DNA of 64,000 nt from a bacterium. Its GTDB lineage: Bacteria; Bacillota; Clostridia; Lachnospirales; Lachnospiraceae. Below the pieces are notes generated by a model that was given only the letters and a program-made list of their open reading frames with translations, ran no database searches and had not been told where the DNA came from. The stretch covers positions 124,001 to 188,000 of the forward strand of contig JAMPGX010000003.1 of NCBI GenBank assembly GCA_023663725.1. The letters run 5' to 3'. Position numbers and translations under genes: made by a program. This document shows, piece after piece, positions 43,267 to 52,180 of the stretch (the stretch's first letter is position 1; the number at the start of each line of letters is the position of its first letter).

Positions 43267-43975
43267 CCTGCGGCTGGAGACAGCTCTGGCGGCTCAGGCT
43301 AGGCCGGGCCAGTTTATCGGCGTATATCCAAAGAGTGCGGCGACTCTGCTCCCCAGACCCATCAGCATCTGCGAGGCGGATGGGGGGAGAGGGGTTTTGC
43401 GCATTGTCTACCGCGTTGCCGGACAGGGGACGGCGGAGTTCTCTACCCTGAGAGAGAATGACTCCGTATCTATCCTGGGTATCCTGGGCAACGGTTTCCC
43501 CCTGGAGTCAGGCAGGGGAAAACGCTGTTTTTTGATAGGCGGTGGCATCGGCGTACCCCCAATTTTGCAGTTAGCCAAGGAGCTGGAGGGGGATAAGTCC
43601 ATGATCATGGGCTATCGGGACAGCAATCTGTTTCTGGCGGATGACTTTGCAAAATATGGCAGGGTTTATATAGCTACCGAGGATGGCAGCCTGGGTACAA
43701 AGGGCAATGTGCTGGACGCCATAGCGGAAAACGGTCTGCAGGCCGACGCGATCTATGCCTGCGGCCCGATGCCGATGCTGCGGGCCATCAAGCGGTATGC
43801 GGCGGAGCAGGGGATCAGGGCATATATCTCACTGGAGGAGCATATGGCCTGCGGTGTGGGCGCCTGCCTGGGCTGCGTGGTGAAGACAAAAGAGGTGGAT
43901 GCCCACTCCCATGTGCATAATGCACGAATTTGCACCGACGGTCCGGTGTTTGACGCTCAGGAGGTGGATATCTGA
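43205..43975 (+). CDS. pyrK: Dihydroorotate dehydrogenase B, electron transfer subunit
   Basis: Passes electrons from class 1B PyrD to NAD+. The 256-residue protein has the FAD-binding barrel with LLPRPISICE (R-P-x-S), the NAD-binding GGGIGVPPIL, YACGPMPML, and the C-terminal 2Fe-2S cysteines in ACGVGACLGCVV plus ICTDGPVF. ATG 43205 has AGAGGAGA upstream. The start overlaps the HxlR reading frame. pyrD starts right at its stop, so they are coupled. Confidence 0.94.
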   Translation: MKEKTLAKVLSQREIAPRIYDLRLETALAAQARPGQFIGVYPKSAATLLPRPISICEADGGRGVLRIVYRVAGQGTAEFSTLRENDSVSILGILGNGFPLESGRGKRCFLIGGGIGVPPILQLAKELEGDKSMIMGYRDSNLFLADDFAKYGRVYIATEDGSLGTKGNVLDAIAENGLQADAIYACGPMPMLRAIKRYAAEQGIRAYISLEEHMACGVGACLGCVVKTKEVDAHSHVHNARICTDGPVFDAQEVDI

Positions 43976-44877
43976 TGAATACACAGGTGAATATCGCAGG
44001 TATAACCCTGAAGAATCCGGTGATGACCGGCTCCGGCACTTTCGGTTCCGGCATGGAATATGGTGAGTTCGTAGACTTGAACCGCCTGGGCGCGGTCGTG
44101 ACCAAGGGCGTGGCCAATGTGCCCTGGTCCGGCAATCCCACGCCCCGCGTGGCGGAGGTCTACGGTGGTATGCTCAATGCCATCGGCTTGCAGAACCCCG
44201 GCATTGATGTGTTTATGGAGCGGGATATTCCCTTTCTGAAGCAGTACGACACGAAAATCATTGTCAATGTCTGCGGAAAGACGGTGGAGGACTATCTGGA
44301 GGTGGTGGAAAAGCTGGGGGAGGAGCCTGCCGTAGCCATGCTGGAGATCAATGTCTCCTGTCCCAATGTCAAGGAGGGAGCCATCGCCTTTGGACAGAAG
44401 GCGGACGCTCTCTACCATATCACGGAGCAGATCAAAAAGAAGGCCAGGCAGCCCATTATTATGAAGCTCAGTCCCAATGTGACGGACATCACGGAGATGG
44501 CCAGAGCTGCGGAGGCGGCGGGGGCGGATGCCATCTCTCTGATCAATACGCTCACAGGCATGAAGATTGATATTCACCGACGTTGTTTCGCGCTGGCTAA
44601 CAAGACCGGAGGCATGAGCGGACCCGCTATCAAACCGGTGGCTGTGCGCATGGTGTATCAGGCGTCTCACGCAGTGCGTATTCCGGTGATCGGCATGGGA
44701 GGCATCGCCACGGCGGAGGACGCCATTGAGTTCATCCTGGCCGGAGCCACGGCGGTCAGCGTGGGAGCCATGAATTTTGTGGATCCCTACACCACAGTCA
44801 AGGTGATAGAGGGGATCGAGGACTATATGCGCACCTACAGCGTGGAGAATATCACCGATCTGGTCGGCGCGGTATGA
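43975..44877 (+). CDS. pyrD: Dihydroorotate dehydrogenase B, catalytic subunit
   Basis: Oxidises dihydroorotate to orotate using FMN. The 300-residue class 1B enzyme has GSGTFGSGMEY, ITKG-like VVTKGVANVPWSGNPTPR, the active-site base Cys in EINVSCPNVKEG, KLSPNVTDI and the FMN phosphate loop VIGMGGIATAEDAIEFILAG. The start overlaps the pyrK stop by one base. In related genomes pyrE usually follows directly; here only a three-codon ORF (GGAGAC, then ATG-AAA-TAA at 44888-44896) follows. Confidence 0.95.
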   Translation: MNTQVNIAGITLKNPVMTGSGTFGSGMEYGEFVDLNRLGAVVTKGVANVPWSGNPTPRVAEVYGGMLNAIGLQNPGIDVFMERDIPFLKQYDTKIIVNVCGKTVEDYLEVVEKLGEEPAVAMLEINVSCPNVKEGAIAFGQKADALYHITEQIKKKARQPIIMKLSPNVTDITEMARAAEAAGADAISLINTLTGMKIDIHRRCFALANKTGGMSGPAIKPVAVRMVYQASHAVRIPVIGMGGIATAEDAIEFILAGATAVSVGAMNFVDPYTTVKVIEGIEDYMRTYSVENITDLVGAV

Positions 44878-44914
44878 TGTGGAGACATGAAATAAAAACG
44901 CCCTTATCAAAAGT

Positions 44915-46303
44915 TTGCGCAGGGTGCAGGGAACGGGAAACAGAGCGGAAAGGACGGTGTATAAGCCTTTGGAAACGGTAATATTGGAAATACTGGAAAC
45001 AGCGGCAGTCGTAGTCAGCGGTTTGCTGATAAAAAAATATGTGTTTTTAGAGCCGGATATGGAGGCAAAGAAACAGCGCTTCTTTTATCTGGTCAGTTTT
45101 TTCCTTTTAGATATTGTGTTTTTTGCTTTTGGAAAAGATGCGGCAACAATGGCAGCGTTATTTATGATTGGACTCAATATCTGTCTTGGAAGGAAAGAAC
45201 ACAAGCTGTACGGATTGTTTCTGATGATACCGTTTACAGGCATTATCAACGGACTTCTTATTCCGGCATTGCTCGTACCGCCGTATTTCTTTGCGTTGTC
45301 GGCACAGGAGACCATAGTTTATCAGTACATCTTCTACGGGATATTAGCCGTGTTGCTTTTCATATTCTATGTAAAAGGAAAAGACTGGCGCAGTTGGTTT
45401 CAGGATTATATGAAGCACAGGAGCCTGCGAAAATCGGAAAAATACCTGCTTTGGGCAATTGGGATTCTGCTTATGTTTTTCTCCAGTACCAACAGTGCGG
45501 CAATGCAGGTGGTAGCAGGTGGTAACAATGCGTGGACGGCAGAACACATATATAGTCGGGGAATTGTTTCCTATATCGGAGTCAGCAGTATCTCCGCTTT
45601 TGTCATGACGATTACGATTATCGTGCTGATTATGCAGGGCAATAAGCGTTCCTTTTACCATGAAAAAGTTTCCCGTATGCAGTCGGGTATGATCACGTTC
45701 ATGGCGGAGGTTGTGGAGAACAGGGACGATAATACGGGTGGACACATCCGACGTACAGCAGCATATGTGGAGTGCATTGCAAAGGAGCTGAAAAGGCAGG
45801 GAATATACAGTAATATTCTTACGGACAGATATGTAAGCGATATGGTGGTTGCAGCGCCGCTTCACGACATCGGGAAAATACATATACCGGATGCTGTCCT
45901 GAACAAGCCGGGAAAGCTGACGGAAGAAGAATTTGAGATCATGAAAACGCACACCACGGCAGGGGAGGAGCTGCTTACCCACGCAAAGGCGGAGCTTGGG
46001 GAATCGGAGTATCTGAATACGGCGGTGGAGATGGCGGCGTATCATCACGAGTGGTGGAATGGAAAAGGTTATCCTTATGGCATCAGCGGGGAAGAAATAC
46101 CACTCTGTGCAAGAATTATGGCAGTGGCGGACGTATTTGACGCACTGACTTCCAAACGCTGTTATAAAAATGCCATGCCGCTTGAAAAGGCGTATGCAAT
46201 TATCAGGGAAGAATCCGGCACACACTTTGAACCGGCAGTTGTGGAAGCTTTTTTTGCGATAACAGCAAACTTCTCACATCCCCAAACGGCTGGAATCCTT
46301 TGA
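44915..46303 (+). CDS. Membrane HD-GYP-domain phosphodiesterase-like protein
   Basis: About 460 residues: seven or eight hydrophobic segments (about residues 20-255; the loops lack a known sensor) followed by an HD-GYP domain. Key residues are present: NRDDNTGGHIRRT, LHDIGKIHIPD (HD about 316), HHEWWNGKGYPYGISGEEIPL (GYP about 388) and ADVFDALTSKRCYK. HD-GYP proteins cleave cyclic di-GMP or related dinucleotides. The start is uncertain: the frame opens at TTG 44915, no good ribosome-binding site is seen, and GTG 44957 or TTG 44969 are alternatives. Confidence 0.85.
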   Translation: MRRVQGTGNRAERTVYKPLETVILEILETAAVVVSGLLIKKYVFLEPDMEAKKQRFFYLVSFFLLDIVFFAFGKDAATMAALFMIGLNICLGRKEHKLYGLFLMIPFTGIINGLLIPALLVPPYFFALSAQETIVYQYIFYGILAVLLFIFYVKGKDWRSWFQDYMKHRSLRKSEKYLLWAIGILLMFFSSTNSAAMQVVAGGNNAWTAEHIYSRGIVSYIGVSSISAFVMTITIIVLIMQGNKRSFYHEKVSRMQSGMITFMAEVVENRDDNTGGHIRRTAAYVECIAKELKRQGIYSNILTDRYVSDMVVAAPLHDIGKIHIPDAVLNKPGKLTEEEFEIMKTHTTAGEELLTHAKAELGESEYLNTAVEMAAYHHEWWNGKGYPYGISGEEIPLCARIMAVADVFDALTSKRCYKNAMPLEKAYAIIREESGTHFEPAVVEAFFAITANFSHPQTAGIL

Positions 46304-46372
46304 TTTTGGAGCATTGGGACACTCAGTAAATACACAATTCCGAAAAGGGAGAATCAAAAAGAGGAAAATAAG

Positions 46373-47212
46373 ATGAACAAAGTCAGATTTGTAGCCAACA
46401 AAGACACCAATTATGTCTTTCATACGCTTTCCGTAGCGAGGTGCGGCTATGACAATGCTTATGGCGATAGTTACCGGAGGGAATATCCCGAAGAGGATCT
46501 GGCGGTGTTTCAGGAGAACGAGCCGTTACTGACCGTATGCGGCGGCGAGCACTGCGGCGCGCTGCATGGGCTTATGGTAAGCGTTCCCGCCCGCGCGGAA
46601 ACTTCCGCCACAGAGTATTATGCGGAACTCATCCGACGGTGTGACAGCGGTGAGGTCCCGGAGAATTTCAAAGAATATGTGGATATTGTACGGCGGATGT
46701 CAACAGTGATGATCAAACACTATGACCGCTATATAGACAGGATCTGGCCGGAGGAGAAGAAAAAGATCGAGGCGTATATACCACGGGTACAAAGGTATTT
46801 TGAGGAAACAGGCTTTACGGAGAAGGCGGAGGAAATGGTCGGCTGCAAACTTCCAGGGGATTATTTTATTGCCACCCTTGTGAGCTCGGTGGAAAATGGC
46901 GCGGAGGCGATTGATATTTCTGAGGAACAGGATATGTTTGGCATTGAGAGAGATCCGCTGGACGCTTTCTATTTTATCGGGCATGAATTTATCATCTATT
47001 TATTGTTTGAAGCGCTCAGGGATGAGGACGCATTTGGGCATTTTGACAACTGGGGCCGGACGGAGGGGCTTGCGGAATACTATCTGAAACGGATTATGGG
47101 GGATGTGAGATTTTATAACAGCTATCAGAATTATGTGGAATTTTATGAAAAATGTGAAGAGCATGAAAAATTATCCGCCGTGGAACTGTACAGGAGGGGA
47201 GCGCAGGTCTGA
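46373..47212 (+). CDS. Metallopeptidase-like protein with altered HExxH
   Basis: A 279-residue cytosolic protein I cannot assign to a family. A segment FIGHEFIIYLLFEALRDE (about residues 202-219) followed after about 12 residues by EGLAEYYLKR looks like the HExxH...E-x-x-A core of gluzincin peptidases, but the second histidine is replaced (HEFII). The N-terminal part has CGGEHCGALHGLMVSVPARA. It may therefore be an inactive or mechanistically different peptidase relative. Codon use and base composition are like the neighbouring accessory genes. AGAGGAAA precedes the start. Confidence 0.7.
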   Translation: MNKVRFVANKDTNYVFHTLSVARCGYDNAYGDSYRREYPEEDLAVFQENEPLLTVCGGEHCGALHGLMVSVPARAETSATEYYAELIRRCDSGEVPENFKEYVDIVRRMSTVMIKHYDRYIDRIWPEEKKKIEAYIPRVQRYFEETGFTEKAEEMVGCKLPGDYFIATLVSSVENGAEAIDISEEQDMFGIERDPLDAFYFIGHEFIIYLLFEALRDEDAFGHFDNWGRTEGLAEYYLKRIMGDVRFYNSYQNYVEFYEKCEEHEKLSAVELYRRGAQV

Positions 47213-47298
47213 CGGGATATTTTGACCATGCACAGGAATAAATCTCCAACTGCCTTCATAGATATACTAATAAGTATAATCAGGGAGGTAGTTTTTTT

Positions 47299-48861
47299 GT
47301 GGAACTGATCAAGAAGAATATACATATGGATCGTATCAAGACGCAGGCGCTGTCTCAGATTACATTGGAGGAGGATATGAATATCCCCGACCAGAAACCG
47401 GACGTAGACAGCCTGTGTTTCGACCGTGCCACGGTGACGGTGGATGAGGTGAAGCCTTATTCCGACTATGTGCAGGTTCGGGGAAGGCTGTGTTTCGCCG
47501 TGCTGTATCACACCCAGGAGGAGGGCTGCGGTCTGGTGACGCTGGAGGGAAAGATCCCCTTTGAGGAAAAGATCAATATGCAGGGGGTTCAGACCAGCGA
47601 CATGGTGCATGTGCAGAACACACTGGAGGATCTCAGCGTGGGGATCATCAATTCCCGTAAGCTCAGTATCCAGGCGGTTGTGACGCTGAAGGCCCAGGTA
47701 CAGGAGCTGTATGACGAGGAGGCGCCCATCGGCCTCTATGGGGAGGACAGCGCGGAGTATCGCCGCGCTCCGGTGGAGGTGGCCCAGATCGCCATCTGCA
47801 AGAATGATATCTTTCGGATCAAGGAAGAAATTACTCTGCCCGCGAGTTATCCCAACATGTTCCAGATCCTGTGGAGCAGTCTGACGCTGGATGATGTGGA
47901 GTGCAAGCCGCTCGAAGAAAAGCTCTCTCTGCAGGGAGACCTGCATCTGTTTTTGCTGTATGAGGGCGAGGGGGAGGACCATCCGGTTCGCTCCTTCGAG
48001 ACCACTTTTCCGTTCAGTGGGACGATGGAATGCCATGGCAGCAGGGACGGCATGATTCCAGATATCAACTTTATGATAGGGCAGCAGGAGCTGGATATCC
48101 GTCCGGATCTGGACGGGGAGGAGCGAATCATCGGGCTGGAGACCGTGCTGGAGATCGATATACGAATCTATGAGGAGGAGCAGACCGAGATACTGACCGA
48201 TATATACGGGGTGACCAAGGAACTGACTACGATCAGCAGGCCCGCGTCGCTGAGGCGGCTTCTGTCCAGAGTAAACGGGAAGATGAAGATCAGCGATCAT
48301 GTGCGCATCCAGAATAAGGATGTGGGAATCCTCCAGCTATTGCACAGCCAGGGGACGGTGCAGCCGGACCGACAGGAGATAACGGAGGCGGGGCTGGAGC
48401 TGTGGGGCAGCCTGCAGGTGAAGGTTCTGTATATCACCGGAGCGGACGATATGCCTTACGCCAGCACCACGGCACAGATTCCGTATCACTATACGTTGGA
48501 GATCCCTGGACTGGAAAAGGAGGATATCTGCGACGTCAAGTGTGATGTGGAACAGATGCAGGTGGCGATGCTGGACGGGGAGGAGATGGATGTGAAGGCG
48601 GTGCTGGTCTTTGGAACCATCGTCTTTAGGAGTATTCCGATGGAGCTGATCGGAGATGTGATAGCCGCTCCCCTGGATACCCATAAGCTGGGTATGCTGC
48701 CGGGTATGACCATCTATATCGTCAAGCCCGGAGATAATCTATGGAACATCGGCAAGCGCTATTATCTGCCGGTGGAACGGCTGCGCGAGCTCAATGAGCT
48801 GACCAGCGACGATCTGACGCCAGGCCAGAAGCTTTTGGTCGTGAAGGGCGGAATGACATAA
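47299..48861 (+). CDS. DUF3794 and LysM protein, spore-envelope type
   Basis: A 520-residue protein with repeated DUF3794 modules (about residues 10-150, 165-290 and 320-450; repeats marked by VRGRLCFAVLYHTQEEGCGL, LHLFLLYEGEGEDHPVRSFE and LQVKVLYITGADDMPYASTT) and one C-terminal LysM domain (IYIVKPGDNLWNIGKRYYLP, about 473-518). The combination is found in the SpoVID/SafA-like spore-coat proteins of Clostridia, so sporulation capacity is suggested. GTG 47299 follows GGGAGG. The DUF3794 repeats probably mediate self-assembly and LysM binds peptidoglycan. Confidence 0.88.
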   Translation: MELIKKNIHMDRIKTQALSQITLEEDMNIPDQKPDVDSLCFDRATVTVDEVKPYSDYVQVRGRLCFAVLYHTQEEGCGLVTLEGKIPFEEKINMQGVQTSDMVHVQNTLEDLSVGIINSRKLSIQAVVTLKAQVQELYDEEAPIGLYGEDSAEYRRAPVEVAQIAICKNDIFRIKEEITLPASYPNMFQILWSSLTLDDVECKPLEEKLSLQGDLHLFLLYEGEGEDHPVRSFETTFPFSGTMECHGSRDGMIPDINFMIGQQELDIRPDLDGEERIIGLETVLEIDIRIYEEEQTEILTDIYGVTKELTTISRPASLRRLLSRVNGKMKISDHVRIQNKDVGILQLLHSQGTVQPDRQEITEAGLELWGSLQVKVLYITGADDMPYASTTAQIPYHYTLEIPGLEKEDICDVKCDVEQMQVAMLDGEEMDVKAVLVFGTIVFRSIPMELIGDVIAAPLDTHKLGMLPGMTIYIVKPGDNLWNIGKRYYLPVERLRELNELTSDDLTPGQKLLVVKGGMT

Positions 48862-48869
48862 AATACGGC

Positions 48870-48918
48870 ATAAAAATGAGGCCATGGCAAGTTAGACTTG
48901 CTGTGGCCTTATTTTTAT
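48870..48918 (+). terminator. Terminator after the DUF3794-LysM gene
   Basis: ATAAAAATGAGGCCA pairs with TGGCCTTATTTTTAT, with an inner CAAGT/ACTTG stem. Confidence 0.85.
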
Positions 48919-49053
48919 GCAATTCGACTGTTCAAAGTATAAGTGTTCAGAATAGCTTCTCCTATTTATGAAACACAAAGCTTGGTCGTCTACAAACATT
49001 TCAATTATATCAAACTTTATTCAAAAAAAGTTTTCGGGATTACAATAATATAG

Positions 49054-49082
49054 TTGACAAGAACACTGAAAACGAATATAAT
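49054..49082 (+). promoter_or_regulatory. Consensus sigma-A promoter in the 48.9-49.4 kb gap
   Basis: Perfect TTGACA (49054-49059), 17 bases, perfect TATAAT (49077-49082). The next gene starts at 49381, so the transcript would carry a leader of about 290 bases that includes MITE-like copy D and a GGCAATA/TATTGCC hairpin. Together with the terminator this accounts for the 519-base gap 48862-49380; no coding region was found. Confidence 0.75.
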
Positions 49083-49166
49083 ATAGCTACCATAGTAGCA
49101 TTGAATTGTCTAACACATATATTGTTGCGCACATAGCATCTAACTAGGCAATAGCAAATCTGTTTA

Positions 49167-49343
49167 TTGCCAGTACCGAATTGTGCATATTGTATATTCC
49201 ATAAGTAGGCTCTTGAAAAACGTCAGTGCTTAGTGAGGTTTTTTCGAGCTTAGCACTGTTACGTTTTTCACGAAGCGAGAGCGTGCCTACGTTGGACTAT
49301 ACAATATGCACAATGACACTCGCACAGTAACCTGGTTTCGCAA
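49167..49343 (+). repeat. MITE-like palindromic element, copy D
   Basis: 177 bp from TTGCCAGTACCGAATTG to GTTTCGCAA. The inner stem is CAGTGCT/AGCACTG between GAAAAACGT and ACGTTTTTC. It lies between a consensus promoter and the gene at 49381. Confidence 0.8.
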
Positions 49344-49380
49344 ACGCCTATAGCATCAAACAATTGAAAGGAGAAAGAGA

Positions 49381-49683
49381 ATGAAAAGATTCCTATTGAT
49401 GGCCCTATCTGCAGCTATGCTGTTTACCTGTGTGCCCAGTCAGGCAGCTGTAGCGACAAAATGCGAACATAAGAATATTCAGATATCTTGGTCTTGGAAA
49501 TCTACAGGGCAGGGATACAGTCACGCTTATTCAGTTGCCAACGGAATATCGGCCGGATGCGGCGTTACTATTGAGGAGTATTGCCGTGATGAGACATGTA
49601 AGGATTGTGGCGAAACGGTCAGAACCATCTACTTGGGGAAGCGGCGCGATAACCATGAGATAAAGTCTCATAATACATGGTAA
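49381..49683 (+). CDS. Small secreted Cys/His-rich protein
   Basis: A 100-residue exported protein of no known family: signal peptide MKRFLLMALSAAMLFTCVPS ending around AVA (about residue 25), then a mature part of 75 residues with CEHKN, GCG, and CRDETCKDCGETV, enough Cys and His for one structural metal or disulfide cluster. The end is rich in His and Asn. AAAGGAGA precedes the ATG. It could be a small secreted effector or cell-wall protein. Confidence 0.7.
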   Translation: MKRFLLMALSAAMLFTCVPSQAAVATKCEHKNIQISWSWKSTGQGYSHAYSVANGISAGCGVTIEEYCRDETCKDCGETVRTIYLGKRRDNHEIKSHNTW

Positions 49684-49773
49684 GTTACAGCTGGTAAGTT
49701 ACGCTTATTCATAGGGGGTATCGAAGCAGGATATCCGATACCCCTTATGAAGTATATTTTGGAGGATTACCCA

Positions 49774-52125
49774 ATGAAACTTAGTCCCTATTTTTTCTCT
49801 CTCGTTCTGATAGGTATACTGACTGGCTGCAGCGGCTCAGAGGCAGGCAATACGGAGCAGACCAAGACGGCCGCAGAGTCGCAGGCAGTTCGTCCGGACC
49901 TGGATTGGCGGACAGATGCGTGGAAGTTTGACACACTCTCAGCGTCAACGCATGATCTCTATATAACAGGATATGTGCCGGATTTTGAGTATGACGACGC
50001 CGAAGGATATACTATTTCGGATATCTCCTTCTGTTGTCTGGCAGATAAATTTTATCGATTTGACAGACTTGAGCGGGAATATGCGCCCGCGGCGGACGGG
50101 GCCAGATACTATTTAAACTGTTATGACAGCGGCACGGAGGAGGCCTGGCAGGAGAAGGTTACTCTTCCGAAACTGAAGGAATATGAGGAATATGATGTCC
50201 TTCCGATGAAGCTGGATATGATCAGCGATAAGGAATATGCGCTGTTTTTTGCCGTTTACGGGCCGGAGAAGGAGGTAATGGCCTATCCTGTCGTACAGAT
50301 GAGCCTGGACGGGAAGCAGTTGTCGGCGACGGATCTCTATCCGGCCATGCGGGAAAGCGGACTGGAGATTAAGCCCTCCTACGGCTACAGAGATGTATAT
50401 GCCGACAGGCAGGGATATTATTACCTGCTTGCGGATGAGCACTGTCTCAGCGGGCTGGAACCGGGCAAAATCATGGTTCTGGACGCTGAGGGAAATGCGG
50501 TGGGAACCATGGGCTCCGAGGAGACGAATATTGCTGCCGAATTTGCGATGAAGGACCCGGATGGGAATGCAGTGTTCGAGATATATGAATCCGGAGCGGG
50601 GGAAATACGTCTGACAGGTTACAGTTCTGCTTCCGGAGAAAAGCTGTATGCGGAGGTATCGCTGGAAGCCAGGACACCCAAGGCCATGTCGGAGGACGGG
50701 TATCTGTACTATGGCACAGGGGCGGGAAAGCTCTATCGCTGGGATCTCTATACAGGGACCAGAGAATTCTGTGTGGATTATCAGGCGCTGGGGCTTGACA
50801 GCATTTCCTCCGAACTGTCTATGACGATAGACGGCAAGGGACAACCTCTGCTCGCGGAGCATGGTCAGGGGAGCACCAGGATCTATCAGTTGGGAACAGA
50901 ATCTGAAAACGCCCAGAGCACAATCCGCATGGTCTGTCTGGCCGAGGATTGTCCGTATGTGTCTCGCTGCGCCGTTGACTACTCCAGAGATAATCCGAAC
51001 TGTATCATTCGATTGGATAAGCCGGATGTGGAGGGCCTGTCATTTGCCGAGACCGATCAGGCCGTACAGGATTACCGGACGAGGGCGCTGGCAGAGCTGG
51101 TGGCAGGGAAGGGGGCGGATCTCTACTATGTGACGGCTGAGGATATGGAGATGCTGTATGAGAAAGGTGTTCTGGCCGATCTGTCCGATGTGTTGCCGCA
51201 GGATTATCTGGACGCGATATTCCCAGGCGCCTTGGGGTGCGGAGTGATAGACGGGAAACAGATTGGGCTTGTCCCGGAGGCATATGTCACCGCTGTGATG
51301 GTCGATAGTGCTCTCTGGTCTGAGGAGAGCTGGAGCTGGGATGAGGCCATGGCGGTAAAGGAGGCCAATCCGGAACGCAATCAGTTGTTAACCCTGCGAT
51401 ATACGCGTTCACGGGTAGTAGGTTTTGGGAATGTGGCAATCCAGGAGTTGTATCTGCGGTATCTGTCGGAAACCCCTTTTCTGGATGTGGAGAACGGCAC
51501 CTGCGATTTTGACAGCGCCCGTTTTATTCAGTTACTGGAGATGCTGAAGGGTATGGGGCCCGGCACCTACGGCAACGATGCGGTGCAGGAACAGAAAACG
51601 GTTGCGTTTATGGAAGATGTATGGGATTTTCCAATGTATGCCGTCATGATGAGCGAGTATGACGGGCAGTATCATCTGGTGGGTTTTCCGACAAAAAACG
51701 GTTACGGCAATTACTGGTCATGCGATTATTATGTGGTAGTCAACAAGGATACGGTATACTGGGACCAAATAAAGGAATATCTGATCTCCCTGTTCGACTA
51801 TTCGAGACAGCTCGGCAATGATGGAGCCGTCAGAAATGATCTGATTGAGGGAAATCTTCGTATTGATGAGTACAACCCATCCCATCCTCTCATGTGGGGA
51901 ATGCATTATATTCCCGAAAAACCGGATGGGCTGCCCGGCTCTACCTGGGATCAGGAGTATATGGATCTGCTTAACTCCGCCGTGCCCTATCGGAATAGCA
52001 CCAGTGATGTAGAGAATATCATTCTGGAGGAACTGGACAGCTTTTTTTCAGGAGATAAGGACGCGCAGACGGTGGCCGCTATGATCCAGAACAGGGTGCA
52101 GTTGTATTTGAATGAGCGCAAATGA
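49774..52125 (+). CDS. Lipoprotein with propeller-like N-half and solute-binding C-half
   Basis: A 783-residue lipoprotein. The signal MKLSPYFFSLVLIGILTGCS ends in a lipobox (LTGC). Residues about 30-390 are a propeller-like domain of short strands (YADRQGYYYLLADEHCLSGL, SEDGYLYYGTGAGKLYRWDL). Residues about 395-780 resemble an extracellular solute-binding protein (type 1 family: DYRTRALAELVAGKGADLYY, GYGNYWSCDYYVVVNK). No transporter permease is adjacent. The fusion may sense a ligand rather than feed an importer. ATG 49774 has GGAGG 8 bases upstream. The protein at 4832-5956 looks like a shorter relative of the N-half. Confidence 0.8.
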   Translation: MKLSPYFFSLVLIGILTGCSGSEAGNTEQTKTAAESQAVRPDLDWRTDAWKFDTLSASTHDLYITGYVPDFEYDDAEGYTISDISFCCLADKFYRFDRLEREYAPAADGARYYLNCYDSGTEEAWQEKVTLPKLKEYEEYDVLPMKLDMISDKEYALFFAVYGPEKEVMAYPVVQMSLDGKQLSATDLYPAMRESGLEIKPSYGYRDVYADRQGYYYLLADEHCLSGLEPGKIMVLDAEGNAVGTMGSEETNIAAEFAMKDPDGNAVFEIYESGAGEIRLTGYSSASGEKLYAEVSLEARTPKAMSEDGYLYYGTGAGKLYRWDLYTGTREFCVDYQALGLDSISSELSMTIDGKGQPLLAEHGQGSTRIYQLGTESENAQSTIRMVCLAEDCPYVSRCAVDYSRDNPNCIIRLDKPDVEGLSFAETDQAVQDYRTRALAELVAGKGADLYYVTAEDMEMLYEKGVLADLSDVLPQDYLDAIFPGALGCGVIDGKQIGLVPEAYVTAVMVDSALWSEESWSWDEAMAVKEANPERNQLLTLRYTRSRVVGFGNVAIQELYLRYLSETPFLDVENGTCDFDSARFIQLLEMLKGMGPGTYGNDAVQEQKTVAFMEDVWDFPMYAVMMSEYDGQYHLVGFPTKNGYGNYWSCDYYVVVNKDTVYWDQIKEYLISLFDYSRQLGNDGAVRNDLIEGNLRIDEYNPSHPLMWGMHYIPEKPDGLPGSTWDQEYMDLLNSAVPYRNSTSDVENIILEELDSFFSGDKDAQTVAAMIQNRVQLYLNERK

Positions 52126-52180
52126 CTGCGCCATGACATACAAGGTATTCCGTTTATTTGATATAGGAGATATAGCGATC

